DNA from: Candidatus Electryonea clarkiae
Lineage (GTDB): Bacteria > Electryoneota > Electryoneia > Electryoneales > Electryoneaceae
Assembly (NCBI GenBank): GCA_030765455.1
Contig: JAVCCM010000073.1
Location: 1 to 64,000 of the forward strand
Direction of reading: 5' to 3'
DNA length: 64,000 nucleotides
The notes below the pieces were generated by a model, which was not told the DNA's origin, did no database searches, and worked only from the letters and a program-made list of their open reading frames with translations. Position numbers and translations under genes: made by a program. Shown piece after piece: positions 35,178-44,409 of this stretch. Position 1 is the stretch's first letter, and every line of letters starts with the position of its first letter.

Positions 35178-35600
35178 ATGCACATGGAGCTGAATCGGAG
35201 CCGTAAGGGCTTCACGCTGATCGAAATTCTGGTAGTGGTTGTGATTATTGCTATTCTTGCCGCCATCTCAGTTCCGATCTACATTGAATACGTTCGTGGT
35301 GCGCGCGCCGCAGATGCCCAATCCCAGATTGGCGCTATCTACAATGCCGCAAAAATGTATGTCCAGGATCGTGATCGTTCGCCGACGGATATTAACGAAC
35401 TCGAAGAGTTTGGTTATCTCAATATCGATGAATCGGTACACAGGTCATGGCAGTTCACTGTCAACTGGCCTGAAACGATCGAAGCGGTATCCACTGATGA
35501 GATGCGAGGAGGCGCTGGTAAAATGATTACCTATGACGTCCTCCAGGGTATTTTCTATGGTTATGGATTACCGACAGATGGTGAGACGGAAGATTTTTAG
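35178..35600 (+). CDS. Type IV major pilin-like protein
   Basis: This 140-residue prepilin has a short leader ending Lys10-Gly11, cleaved before Phe12 by PilD. The mature N-terminus is FTLIEILVVVVIIAILAAIS with the required Glu at +5. The helix continues to about residue 50, followed by a small globular domain (RSPTDINELEEFGYLNIDES). AGGAGGT at 35164-35170 fixes the ATG at 35178. It is first in the pilus cluster and set apart from pilT by a hairpin, which fits higher expression. It has no cysteine pair, so there is no disulfide-bounded D-loop as in Pseudomonas PilA. A type II secretion pseudopilin is an alternative. Confidence 0.88.
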   Translation: MHMELNRSRKGFTLIEILVVVVIIAILAAISVPIYIEYVRGARAADAQSQIGAIYNAAKMYVQDRDRSPTDINELEEFGYLNIDESVHRSWQFTVNWPETIEAVSTDEMRGGAGKMITYDVLQGIFYGYGLPTDGETEDF

Positions 35601-35619
35601 TTAAAGTTTGAGTTGATCG

Positions 35620-35644
35620 AGCGCCGATGGAAGGGATCGGCGCT
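35620..35644 (+). terminator. Hairpin between pilin and pilT genes
   Basis: AGCGCCGA (35620-35627) pairs perfectly with TCGGCGCT (35637-35644). No T tract follows, so it is more likely an mRNA stabiliser or partial terminator that raises pilin over PilT output than a full stop. Confidence 0.5.
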
Positions 35645-35691
35645 TGGTCAAGTTATTTCATCAACACATTAACCCCGACAGTGGCGAAGAG

Positions 35692-36750
35692 ATGTTAAAC
35701 ATTAAAGAATTACTCAGGTTTACGGTTGAGAATGGAGCATCTGATCTTCATCTTTCAACGAATTCCACTCCGATGATTAGAATAGACGGGCATCTTCAAA
35801 GACTGGATTTGCCTGCTCCTGACGATGCGGGACTCAGAGAAGCGATTTATACTATCCTGACGCAGGATCAGATTGAGCGACTGGAAGAGATGAAAGAGAT
35901 TGACCTTAGTCAAAGGTTAGAGGAACTTGCTCGATTTCGTGTAAATGTATTCGAGCAGATCATGGGGATCGCTGTAGTCTTTCGTGTAATACCCACGGAG
36001 ATCAAGACTTTTGAAGAGCTTGGGTTGCCGGAGGTTTTACGTGAACTTTCTATGCGTGATCGTGGGCTGATTCTGTTAACGGGACCAACAGGTTCCGGTA
36101 AAAGCACAACCCTTGCCACTATGATAGATAACGTTAACGAAAAGAAAAAACTACATATAATAACAATTGAAGATCCGGTTGAGTTTTTCCATTCATCGAA
36201 AAACTGCATGATTAACCAGCGAGAGCTGGGGGCCACTACACATTCGTTTTCAAATGCCTTGCGATCAGCGCTTCGTGAAGATCCTGATGTGATCCTCATT
36301 GGTGAAATGCGTGATCTTGAAACTATTTCACTCGCACTGACTGCGGCTGAAACAGGACATCTGGTATTAGCAACCTTGCATACCAGTTCGGCAGCGAAAA
36401 CTATTGACCGGATTATTGATATTTTCCCCGCATCACAAAAAACACAAGTAAGATCAATGTTGGCAGAATCTCTTGAAGCAGTCATCTCCCAGAAGCTGTT
36501 ACCTCATAAGGACGGCAAAGGCAGGTGTGTTGCGACTGAGGTTATGATTGCCAATGTTGCAGTGAGGAACCTGATCCGTGAGGATAAAATCTATCAGATA
36601 CCTTCCGTCGTGCAGGCTGGCGGCAAAGAGGGTATGCACTTACTTGATCAGGATCTACAGCGTTTGATGCACCAGGGACTAATTGACAGAGAAACTGCTG
36701 CTTATGTGGCGGATAATCCAAAACTTTTCGAAGTCGATTTGTCGTCCTGA
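35692..36750 (+). CDS. pilT: PilT-type retraction ATPase of type IV pili
   Basis: This hexameric cytoplasmic ATPase powers pilus retraction. It begins MLNIKELLRFTVENGASDLH. Walker A is GPTGSGKST (131-139). The Asp box is IITIEDPVEF. Walker B is ILIGEMRDLET (201-211). The His box is TGHLVLATLHTSSAAKTIDR (221-240). The PilT-specific end IANVAVRNLIREDKIYQI is present. These features separate it from PilB. The frame is open from a TTG at 35644, but that codon overlaps the intergenic hairpin, so I use the ATG 35692. Together with pilB this implies dynamic, retractable pili. Confidence 0.95.
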   Translation: MLNIKELLRFTVENGASDLHLSTNSTPMIRIDGHLQRLDLPAPDDAGLREAIYTILTQDQIERLEEMKEIDLSQRLEELARFRVNVFEQIMGIAVVFRVIPTEIKTFEELGLPEVLRELSMRDRGLILLTGPTGSGKSTTLATMIDNVNEKKKLHIITIEDPVEFFHSSKNCMINQRELGATTHSFSNALRSALREDPDVILIGEMRDLETISLALTAAETGHLVLATLHTSSAAKTIDRIIDIFPASQKTQVRSMLAESLEAVISQKLLPHKDGKGRCVATEVMIANVAVRNLIREDKIYQIPSVVQAGGKEGMHLLDQDLQRLMHQGLIDRETAAYVADNPKLFEVDLSS

Positions 36751-36776
36751 TTAACCCTTTTACGAGGGAGTGGCCC

Positions 36777-37307
36777 ATGAGATACCAAGTTATAAGCAAG
36801 CTGAGAAAAATAGGCGGACTGTTGAAGCAGCGTCATGGGGGCCTGACTATGTTTGAGCTGGTAATCAGCTTATTTATTATTACGGCAACCAGCGTAGCCG
36901 TTGCGTCAAGTTTTTACACGGCGAACGGTGAATTAAATCGTCAAAGACGTCGAACTGTCGCTAATCAGCTATTGAAAGCCGAAGCTGAATTCTGGAAGGG
37001 GAGAATACATTCTGCTTTTCCCTCTCCATTTGAAATGCAGCATCCGATACCAAATCCAAACAACCCTATTCCTTTGGATCCTGATGTGACGGGAATGCAT
37101 CGTACCTATGCAGAGGTTTGGAAAAAGTCTATCAGAGCGGTGGACGTTCCACAAACAGCATTACGACCAGACTGGTATGAGATAGTTGTGTCGGTGGAGT
37201 ATGATGAGGAACCGGTTGACGGAGTTATTCAATTTACAGGGCGCCATCCCAAGCCTAAAACGGTGTACTTGGAATTGGTTGTACCATTTTTACCATCTTC
37301 AATATAA
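36777..37307 (+). CDS. Minor prepilin-like protein
   Basis: This 176-residue protein has a type III signal: Gly22 precedes Leu23, with LTMFELVISLFIITATSVAV placing Glu at +5. The leader of 22 residues is long and basic. The globular part (TANGELNRQRRRTVANQLLK, LRPDWYEIVVSVEYDEEP) resembles minor pilins of the PilV/GspI class only loosely. It lies 26 bases after pilT and 13 before the next prepilin gene. The role is probably priming or tip assembly. Confidence 0.75.
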   Translation: MRYQVISKLRKIGGLLKQRHGGLTMFELVISLFIITATSVAVASSFYTANGELNRQRRRTVANQLLKAEAEFWKGRIHSAFPSPFEMQHPIPNPNNPIPLDPDVTGMHRTYAEVWKKSIRAVDVPQTALRPDWYEIVVSVEYDEEPVDGVIQFTGRHPKPKTVYLELVVPFLPSSI

Positions 37308-37320
37308 GGAGGACTGAAAA

Positions 37321-38013
37321 ATGAGTATTTCTCGTATTGCCGCCTCCTTGAGGCTGCTAAAATTGAACAGGAAACGGCGCGGCTACACTATGATGGAAGC
37401 TATATTAGTGCTCGCTATCGGCTCGATTCTTGTTTTTGGATTAGGTATATTGGTGATTTCTGTCAGGGAAAACATTTGGATCAACACCCAGTTAAGGAAT
37501 GCAGAAGAGTACGGAAAGAATTATTGCCATACCTGGGAAAAAGTTGTCCGTAATGCGGTTGGTACCAGAATAAGAAGAGTTGGTCCGCCGGCAGAGTTTG
37601 AAGCGGAATATATGGATCCTGATGATCCAATTCATAACAATAGCATTAAGGATTATCTTTTCAAATTCAACAATGCTAAATCCATTCCTGAAATTCGTGT
37701 GAATGGACGAGTTAGATACTTTGAAGTTGCGGATAATTATACAAAATTTCCTCCTTCAACGGATCGCAGAGATAACTTTGAGGTATATAGAGCTGGAAGA
37801 AAAGGCTTTAAAATTGAGAGATGCACAAGAGCCAATATTCCAGCATCTTATCGTGATAAATTCCTGACTATGTCATTTACAATTTTGTACCGGCGTGAAC
37901 CGACATTTACCGGTGGACGCTGGTTTAGTAAAGAAATTCCATTTACCGCATCGGCTTATACTGTTAATACAAGTTGGCCGGTGAATTATTTGGATAGCTC
38001 TTTGGTTCCGTAA
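37321..38013 (+). CDS. Minor prepilin-like protein
   Basis: This 230-residue protein has a type III signal: Arg-Arg-Gly21 is cut before Tyr22, with YTMMEAILVLAIGSILVFG giving Glu at +5. The remaining domain (NAEEYGKNYCHTWEKVVRNA, FTGGRWFSKEIPFTASAYTV) may correspond to the PilW/GspJ class by size and position, but I do not recognise it firmly. AAGGAGG lies just before the ATG. It is in an operon with its neighbours. Confidence 0.72.
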   Translation: MSISRIAASLRLLKLNRKRRGYTMMEAILVLAIGSILVFGLGILVISVRENIWINTQLRNAEEYGKNYCHTWEKVVRNAVGTRIRRVGPPAEFEAEYMDPDDPIHNNSIKDYLFKFNNAKSIPEIRVNGRVRYFEVADNYTKFPPSTDRRDNFEVYRAGRKGFKIERCTRANIPASYRDKFLTMSFTILYRREPTFTGGRWFSKEIPFTASAYTVNTSWPVNYLDSSLVP

Positions 38014-38145
38014 ACCGGAACCTGGGAGTTGTTTTGGCCATCGTAATTGAAAATTCCGGAAAATTCCGGACTCGCTCCATCCGGCGAGGAAAAAACACCC
38101 GTCTCTTTGGTGATGCGCTACCCCAAGCATACTTTGGAGACTGAT

Positions 38146-39678
38146 ATGAGGGTTAAATTGTTAAAAATACGTCACGGCAGCATTATGATAAACACGTTAA
38201 TAATAGTGTTTTTCCTGATAGCAACAGGAACAGCATTTATGATGTGGGCTGTTGACGAGAGTTATCAGGCTGATTTCGACCTGGCAAGAACACAAGCTTA
38301 CTATGTCGCTCAGTATGGTATCTTGTCGCAGGTTTTGAAGACCATGCGTACCCGTACGCAAAACGCTCTCCCTGCCGGGTATGAGCGCTTAACGGACGGG
38401 ACATGGAATCTTGAAGCCAGCTCTGAATCTATCGGCAGCTTTGTTGATGCCGGTATCCGTCGAGTTGATAGTAATCAGGATGTAAATATCTTCCAGACGA
38501 TTAACCAGTATGATCTTGAAGCGTCAGGAAGAGTAGCGGTAGGCGGACCATTTGGTCAAGTTACCACTATTGAGCGCGAAGTGTCCATGAGAACTCAACT
38601 GCGTACCTATGCAAGCTATATGTACCTGACGAACGAAGAAACGACCATGTTCAATGAGATTATATGGTTCTGGACACCTGATACGCTATATGGCAGGGTA
38701 CATTCTAACAGCCAGATCGGTATCAAGTTTGCTCCACAATTCCTGGGTCCGATCAGTACCACTGAGGATAGATTCGTCTATTTCTCTGCAAATCCATACT
38801 TTGCCTTCGATCCGGTTTTTAATGCACCGCATGTGTATTTTCCCAGTACGGCTGAGAATCTTCGTGGTGGAGCTGCGTCCGGTGGAACATTCTTTACAAA
38901 TCAGGACGGTGCAGTGCAGTCACGGCTGCGCGGTCTGAACGGCGGTTGGTTCCTGGAACAATGGTCTGCGGGAATCCCTTACGATAGTTCACGGATTGAT
39001 AACAGCGTGTCCATCTCCTATGGCTCGAACGTTGCCATATTTATTGAGGGCAATTGTCAGTTAGCTGCCTCAATGGGTCAACATCCCACAGGTTTTGGCG
39101 GGATTAATGGAGTCATTCACGGATCAGTGACTGTTGGTACTTCCGGTGACCTTGAACTTTGGGACAATGTTATTTATTCCAGCTATAATGCTAATACTAT
39201 TCCGGATACTTTCCCTTCCGAATATGGAGATATTTGCGGATTAGTCAGCGAAGGCAGGATTCTGATTAAAGATGTAGATCCCAATGGTCGTGGGGATGGT
39301 CGATCACAGCCCGGCGGTCATAATAGACAGCATATTGTAATTACGGCTGCCATGGTTGCGCTTGGTGAATCATTCACGTTTGAACATCAAAACGACTCCT
39401 GGAATACCTATGTCTGGTGTACATGTCCAGGTGAACATTGTGGTCAGAGCGATGAGCGAGGATCTATTTGGTTGCGTGGTGCGGTTACGCAAATGAGACG
39501 TGGTTACGTTCACAGATCGAATTGTGGCGGATCCGGTTATGCAAAGGATTATTATTACGATTTCCGTCTTGAAACGACACCGCCGCCATTTTATCTCGAA
39601 GCGACCGATGATGAAGGCGCAAGTCTGTTTGATATTGTGTGGTGGAAGGAACACGATCCACACGACGGCAGACCGTAG
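38146..39678 (+). CDS. Large pilin-like protein resembling PilX/GspK, no Glu at +5
   Basis: This 511-residue protein has an N-terminal leader RVKLLKIRHG followed by SIMINTLIIVFFLIATGTAF. A PilD-type site is plausible after Gly11, but Asn stands at +5 where pilins have Glu. Lack of that Glu is typical of the GspK tip pseudopilin. The C-terminal region carries clustered cysteines (WCTCPGEHCGQ, HRSNCGGSG), possible metal or disulfide sites. GGAGA at 38136-38140 supports the ATG 38146 over an ATG 99 bases upstream. Position after two minor pilins suggests a tip or adhesin subunit. The globular family is not recognised. Confidence 0.7.
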   Translation: MRVKLLKIRHGSIMINTLIIVFFLIATGTAFMMWAVDESYQADFDLARTQAYYVAQYGILSQVLKTMRTRTQNALPAGYERLTDGTWNLEASSESIGSFVDAGIRRVDSNQDVNIFQTINQYDLEASGRVAVGGPFGQVTTIEREVSMRTQLRTYASYMYLTNEETTMFNEIIWFWTPDTLYGRVHSNSQIGIKFAPQFLGPISTTEDRFVYFSANPYFAFDPVFNAPHVYFPSTAENLRGGAASGGTFFTNQDGAVQSRLRGLNGGWFLEQWSAGIPYDSSRIDNSVSISYGSNVAIFIEGNCQLAASMGQHPTGFGGINGVIHGSVTVGTSGDLELWDNVIYSSYNANTIPDTFPSEYGDICGLVSEGRILIKDVDPNGRGDGRSQPGGHNRQHIVITAAMVALGESFTFEHQNDSWNTYVWCTCPGEHCGQSDERGSIWLRGAVTQMRRGYVHRSNCGGSGYAKDYYYDFRLETTPPPFYLEATDDEGASLFDIVWWKEHDPHDGRP

Positions 39679-39891
39679 ATGCCAGATGCCGGCTTGAAAA
39701 GTAAGTCATAAGCAAGATTGATTTTTTCAAGCATGTTAAATCTGGCACAAAGTGAAAACCAGCTTTTACTTTAGTTGTCTGGTTGATTTATTAATCTGGC
39801 AAATATGAGAGAAGTATAACGGTTTGGAAGAGGGAGAAGGACTCCCTTTCCATATAGATGCAGTTCTGTACCCTGAAAGCAGCGGCTATGC

Positions 39892-39916
39892 GTCGTATGT
39901 ATTTGGGTCATACGAC
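39892..39916 (+). promoter_or_regulatory. Inverted repeat upstream of pilM
   Basis: GTCGTATG and CATACGAC form a perfect 8-base inverted repeat with a 9-base spacer, 52 bases before the pilM start in a gap of about 290 bases. It is not followed by T residues. It could be an operator or an RNA hairpin that separates the pilin and pilMNOPQ segments. Confidence 0.4.
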
Positions 39917-39967
39917 ACTGGCGTGCATTTTCCAGGGTTCGGAGCTATTGTAATTCGGTAGAGGCCT

Positions 39968-41032
39968 ATGTTATCAATTGGCAGTAAAATCCGGGTGGGA
40001 CTTGACGTAGGAAACCACTCAATTAAGGCTGTTGTTGTCGAGAGAGCAGGGCAGCGTTATAAGATGCTTGCTCGTGCACATCGACAAATTTATAGCGGCA
40101 CACAAAAGTATAATCCGGATGGACCGAAACGCAGTCAAGTTGTCCCACTGTTGGTCGATCTGTTTAAAGAGCTGAAAATTCAGCCTAAAAAACAGAAAGA
40201 TATCCGAACTTTACTCGCAGGACTTCAAGTCGCAGCCAAAGAGATCATCGCGATCCCATTGGAAGAAAAAGAGATGGCTTCAGCAATGTTGCTCGAAGCT
40301 CGAAAGCATATTCCGCTTGACGGTAGTGAAACCCAGGTGGATTATATGATTCTTGGTGAGGATATAAAAGAGCCTGAAAAAGTGCGTGTGCTTGTGGTTG
40401 CTACAACCAAAAAGTTGTTTAACGCACACCTTGAGACTCTTGCAGAGCTTGAGATCAGACCCACCATCGTTGAAGTTGAATCGTTGGCTTTTGCTAACTC
40501 CTACATGGCATTCAACGAAATGCCTGACGATGGCGTTGTGGTGATTCTCAACATTGGTTGTCGTAAAACCAGTGTCACCGTCGTCGGTCGAAAAGACATG
40601 TTCTTCAGCCGTGAATTAACAATCGCCGGAAACACCTTCACTGATTATTTAATGCAGATTTATGGTCTTAAATATCAGGAAGCTGAAAAGGTGAAGATTG
40701 AGCAGGGTATGAATCCAGATTTGCCGAAAGTTGCAATTGAAGGTAAAGGATTGCGTCTGGCTTCAAAAGGTGTGATCGAACAGTTCGGCGAAGAGGTAAA
40801 TCGTACTTTGCGATATTATGTAAAAGAAACCAGTCAGAGTTTCTTCACAAAATTTGTTCTCGTTGGCGGCGGCGCTGCTATGCCGGACATTCAAGAATAC
40901 CTTGAGAACAAGTTCAATGTGACAGTAGAAGCTTATGATCCATTCAGTCATCTGGAAATTATTGGTGGGAATGGTGGTGGCCATCCCTCACAATATGCAG
41001 CGGCTGTTGGACTTGCGATTCAGGAGGATTAA
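39968..41032 (+). CDS. pilM: PilM-type actin-like ATPase of the pilus alignment complex
   Basis: This 354-residue cytoplasmic protein has an actin-like fold: KIRVGLDVGNHSIKAVVVER (phosphate 1), VVILNIGCRKTSVTVVGRKD (phosphate 2) and FVLVGGGAAMPDIQEYLENK (adenosine motif). It binds the PilN N-terminus and links the motor to the periplasmic alignment complex. The gene order pilM-N-O-P-Q is classical. There are 3 bases between its stop and pilN. Confidence 0.93.
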   Translation: MLSIGSKIRVGLDVGNHSIKAVVVERAGQRYKMLARAHRQIYSGTQKYNPDGPKRSQVVPLLVDLFKELKIQPKKQKDIRTLLAGLQVAAKEIIAIPLEEKEMASAMLLEARKHIPLDGSETQVDYMILGEDIKEPEKVRVLVVATTKKLFNAHLETLAELEIRPTIVEVESLAFANSYMAFNEMPDDGVVVILNIGCRKTSVTVVGRKDMFFSRELTIAGNTFTDYLMQIYGLKYQEAEKVKIEQGMNPDLPKVAIEGKGLRLASKGVIEQFGEEVNRTLRYYVKETSQSFFTKFVLVGGGAAMPDIQEYLENKFNVTVEAYDPFSHLEIIGGNGGGHPSQYAAAVGLAIQED

Positions 41033-41035
41033 CAA

Positions 41036-41668
41036 ATGACACGACAGTTTCACATAAATCTGAATCGTGAAGAAGGCTATTTACAGCGAGAAGCGAGAAG
41101 AGCGAGGCTTAGAACTCAAATCACCAATGTTATCGCTTCGGTTCTTCTCCTCATTATGACCTATCTGACGTTTGACAACGATAAAGAAATACGCGGGATC
41201 GTTGAAGGTAAGGAACTGCAATTAAGAAGAATTATTGCACAGATTGACTCTCTGCAGAAAGTCGGTCAAAACGTCAGCAAAGATGATGTGCTTGCGCTTG
41301 CTCGGTTGGATCGTGACAGAGTTCTCTGGACGAAAAAATTCTTTGCCATGGCGGAACGTCTTCCTAAGAAGGTAGTAGTTACCGGTCTTAAGCTTCAACG
41401 TGGCAAGTTACTTATTAATTCGATGACAGAAGTTATCAGCGATGAGCGTGACTTCGATAATGTTAAACTGTTCATGGACCGATTACGCGCTACACCGCTT
41501 TTCTTTGAAGATATCAGTGCAATGAAATTCAAGGAGAGTACGCGTTTCGTAAAGCATGAGCAGGAGCTTTTGGATTTCTCGGTAGTGTGTGATATTCGTG
41601 CTTCTGAAACTACTCGTTCGCGCAGAAGCGGTACACGTAGAACCGCACCAAGCACAGGAAGCCGTTAA
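41036..41668 (+). CDS. pilN: PilN-type inner-membrane alignment protein
   Basis: This 210-residue protein has a short cytoplasmic N-terminus with FHINLNRE, corresponding to the INLNP-type PilM-binding motif. One membrane helix follows (ITNVIASVLLLIMTYLTF, about 29-46), then a coiled coil and a small periplasmic ferredoxin-like domain typical of PilN. The extreme C-terminus is rich in Ser, Arg and Thr (SRRSGTRRTAPSTGSR). It is in the operon between pilM and pilO. Confidence 0.87.
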   Translation: MTRQFHINLNREEGYLQREARRARLRTQITNVIASVLLLIMTYLTFDNDKEIRGIVEGKELQLRRIIAQIDSLQKVGQNVSKDDVLALARLDRDRVLWTKKFFAMAERLPKKVVVTGLKLQRGKLLINSMTEVISDERDFDNVKLFMDRLRATPLFFEDISAMKFKESTRFVKHEQELLDFSVVCDIRASETTRSRRSGTRRTAPSTGSR

Positions 41669-41680
41669 AGGAGATTGACG

Positions 41681-42238
41681 ATGAAAAAACTTATTTATCT
41701 CTTCACGCTGTTCATTCTCTTCGGTCTTGCTGTATTTGGCTATTACCGATTTGAATATCCAAAACTTCCGCGAGAGATTGAAGCTCTTAACAAGCGGATC
41801 AAGGCGAAGAATGAAAAACTGATCAGCGCTCAAATTCTTGCTCAGGAACTAGACCTTGTAGCAAAACTTATTGATCGTAACCTTGCTATAAGTGCAAAAG
41901 ATTCTCTTGCGCAAGATGCATCGCTGCCGTTCCTCGAATATACGACAACGATGCTGAACGATCTTAAAATCAAGCTGATAACCCTTGAGCCGAGCAGGCG
42001 GCGTGTTACCAGGCATGATTATGTAAAAACATCGTATGAGTTAGTCGTAGAGTGTAGTTATGAGGAATTTGGAAAATTTATCAACGATTTGGAGAAATCC
42101 GAAAGAATAATATCTATTGAAGAATTTGAACTACAGAACAAGCTCCAAAAGGTTATGTCCCGGAAGGAGCGTGAAAGATTCGATACTCACATTTTTGAGT
42201 TGAAGATCAGTACGTTAACTCTTATTAAACATACATAG
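41681..42238 (+). CDS. pilO: PilO-type inner-membrane alignment protein
   Basis: This 185-residue protein has one N-terminal membrane helix (KKLIYLFTLFILFGLAVFGY), a coiled coil (EIEALNKRIKAKNEKLISAQ) and a periplasmic domain (VKTSYELVVECSYEEFGKFI, NDLEKSERIISIEEFELQ) characteristic of PilO. AAAGGAG at 41667-41673 supports the ATG at 41681 over a TTG two codons upstream. It forms heterodimers with PilN in known systems. Confidence 0.88.
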   Translation: MKKLIYLFTLFILFGLAVFGYYRFEYPKLPREIEALNKRIKAKNEKLISAQILAQELDLVAKLIDRNLAISAKDSLAQDASLPFLEYTTTMLNDLKIKLITLEPSRRRVTRHDYVKTSYELVVECSYEEFGKFINDLEKSERIISIEEFELQNKLQKVMSRKERERFDTHIFELKISTLTLIKHT

Positions 42239-42248
42239 TGGAGCGGAC

Positions 42249-42830
42249 GTGATCAATCGAAGAATTGAAGTATTTGCCAGTTTGCTGTTGTTACTGATTG
42301 CGATTGTCGTCGCTGTCGGAATATTTCAATGGTATCGTGTCGACAAAGAGATAGATGATATCCATGCCGAAGATGCCAGGATGGTTATTGGCCAGGATGA
42401 AAAACTTGCCGAAACAGTACAGCAATTGGAGAACACTTTAAAGGAGCGGCTTGAATACCAGTTTGACATTAACATTGATCCATTAGATCTGACAAGAGTG
42501 ATCACCAGTAAGAAGATTCTGGAAAAAATGGGTGTTAATGAATTCGAGCGCAGCAAACATGAAATGCGTCTCTCGGCAACTATTGTTGGTGGAGATGGCG
42601 AATCGGCGATAGTTTTAAGATTTATGGGTTCAAATCATATTCTTCGGGTAGGCGATTTGATTTCGGGATGGAAAGTTTCAGAGATATCCCGAAAGTCAGC
42701 ACTCCTGACTCGTGGAGGAGCTAAGAAGAAGCTCGTTAATGAGAGAGCACCTGAAAGTCTTGGAGACCCCGGCTTGATATTAAGTGTCGGCGGTGAAGAT
42801 GTGAAAGTTGCAACTGCAATTAATTACTAA
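42249..42830 (+). CDS. pilP: PilP-like periplasmic protein linking alignment complex and secretin
   Basis: This 193-residue protein has an N-terminal membrane anchor (IEVFASLLLLLIAIVVAVGI). The helical segment DARMVIGQDEKLAETVQQL follows, and a C-terminal beta domain (ILRVGDLISGWKVSEISRKS, ALLTRGGAKKKLVNERAPES) resembles the homology region shared by PilP and GspC. It lacks the lipobox of typical PilP, so the anchor is a transmembrane helix, more like GspC. The assignment relies on order between pilO and pilQ. The start is GTG with GGAGCGG upstream. Confidence 0.7.
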   Translation: MINRRIEVFASLLLLLIAIVVAVGIFQWYRVDKEIDDIHAEDARMVIGQDEKLAETVQQLENTLKERLEYQFDINIDPLDLTRVITSKKILEKMGVNEFERSKHEMRLSATIVGGDGESAIVLRFMGSNHILRVGDLISGWKVSEISRKSALLTRGGAKKKLVNERAPESLGDPGLILSVGGEDVKVATAINY

Positions 42831-42900
42831 ATGAGTAATTGGAATAGTGAAAACAACAAAAAACAAAGCACTGATCTACGTTGATCCAGGGAGAGGCCTT

Positions 42901-44409
42901 ATGTTTCGAACCGGCATCCCCGTGCTGATGATATTGCTGATGATGGCATTCGGCATTACTTCAGTCACAGGTCAAACTCAAGTTGATGTTGATGTATCTT
43001 CGGAAGAAAGTTCCGATGACCAACCTGAGTTTTTTAGCGACCCAGGGTTGCAGAAAACTGTAACAATTGATGCGGACGATGCGAGTCTGCCTACGGTACT
43101 GTCTATTTTGGCAGCCGAAAGTGGATATAACATCGTAACCGGACCAGGAGTTAACAAGGAAGAGCGGATATCTATCCATTTGAAAGAAACCCCGATTGAA
43201 ACGGCAATGAACCTTGTTGTTCGCGCCGCAGGATTATCCTACGAGATAGTCGGGAATTCCTTTCTTATTGCCACAAGCGCAAAACTGCGGGAAAAAGTAG
43301 GTGTAACATCCTATGTAATTGAACTGCAATATGCGAATGCGGAAGATATCAAGAAACTCCTTGAAGAATTTGGCGCAGCTATCACTGTGGACAAAGGAGG
43401 GAATAAATTACTCCTTCTGACAAGTCCCAAGGTGATACATGAAATTCTGCGGGTAATCAAAGAAGTTGACAAGCCACCGCTTCAAATTATGTTGGAAGCG
43501 AGGATTATCGAAGTTGCTGTGGAAGAAGAGGAAAAGCTTGGTATTGCCTGGAACAGGATGCTGAGTTATGAATCCATCCTCTACGAAGGTCCTGAGCTTC
43601 CTCAAACATCTGGTGGCGGAAGCATTGAAACTTTCCGTGGTCAGATGCCGCTTGTCGAGGTAAACGACCTGAACAACTTTGGTTTCATTGGAAGGCAGCA
43701 GCCAGTATTTGACTTCGCAATCGATTATTTGCTGAAGAACAACCTCGCTGAACTTCTGGCGAACAGCAAAATTGCGACGATGAACAACGAAGAAGCTGTC
43801 ATTGAAGTTGTGGATGTAATTCCATTTATCATGTCCGCCGGTGGTGTTGGCGGTCAGGTTCAGACTCGTGAAAAAGACGTTGGCGTGAAGTTGTATATTA
43901 AACCATCGGTGAATACCGACGGTTATATTACAACTATTGTCAAACCGGAAGTATCTAACGTCTTCCAGCTGATTGGTCCTGACCAGAACATTCCCTGGAT
44001 TGTTAAAAGGTTCTGTACGACTCAAATCCGGGTAAAAGATGGCGAGTCTATTGTTATTGCTGGTTTGTTGGGTATCAACCGCAAATATACGATGTATAAG
44101 GTCCCGTTCCTGGGAGATGTACCGTTTATAGGTGGACTCTTCAGGCATAAGTCAATACAGAATAAGAAGACGGATCTGATTATCCAAATTACTCCTCATA
44201 TTATCGATGAAACAGATTCTGGAATCGAAAAAAGCAAATTGATAGAACGTATTGAAGAATATGTTACTGAATCTGAAGCAGAGATTAGATCTAAGCTGGA
44301 AGAATCCGATGAATCTTCAAGCAAGATGGAAAAAGCTGAAGATGCCCCGAAAGCATCTGAAGTTGATGAGGATCTGGATTTGCTTAAGGAATCCATGCAG
44401 GCTGAATGA
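42901..44409 (+). CDS. pilQ: PilQ-type secretin
   Basis: This is the outer-membrane gate through which the pilus exits, about 502 residues. A signal peptide (GIPVLMILLMMAFGITSVTG) is followed by an STN/N0-like domain (SLPTVLSILAAESGYNIVTG), a secretin N domain (YVIELQYANAEDIKKLLEEF) and the secretin core, with VPFLGDVPFIGGLFRH and KKTDLIIQITPHII as signature. A Glu/Lys/Ser-rich tail follows. I prefer the ATG 42901, preceded by GGGAGAGG, over a GTG at 42847 that would add 18 residues before the signal peptide. It has fewer N domains than Pseudomonas PilQ and no visible AMIN domain. The stop overlaps the next ATG by four bases. Confidence 0.92.
   Translation: MFRTGIPVLMILLMMAFGITSVTGQTQVDVDVSSEESSDDQPEFFSDPGLQKTVTIDADDASLPTVLSILAAESGYNIVTGPGVNKEERISIHLKETPIETAMNLVVRAAGLSYEIVGNSFLIATSAKLREKVGVTSYVIELQYANAEDIKKLLEEFGAAITVDKGGNKLLLLTSPKVIHEILRVIKEVDKPPLQIMLEARIIEVAVEEEEKLGIAWNRMLSYESILYEGPELPQTSGGGSIETFRGQMPLVEVNDLNNFGFIGRQQPVFDFAIDYLLKNNLAELLANSKIATMNNEEAVIEVVDVIPFIMSAGGVGGQVQTREKDVGVKLYIKPSVNTDGYITTIVKPEVSNVFQLIGPDQNIPWIVKRFCTTQIRVKDGESIVIAGLLGINRKYTMYKVPFLGDVPFIGGLFRHKSIQNKKTDLIIQITPHIIDETDSGIEKSKLIERIEEYVTESEAEIRSKLEESDESSSKMEKAEDAPKASEVDEDLDLLKESMQAE

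Noticed and set aside
35644..35691. TTG at 35644 as the PilT start
   Set aside because: It lies within the intergenic hairpin, and PilT proteins typically start near the MLNIKELL segment at 35692.
39841..39960. tRNA-like hairpins before pilM
   Set aside because: The palindrome has no acceptor or T-arm pattern. No GGTTCGAATC-type T-loop was found anywhere convincing.
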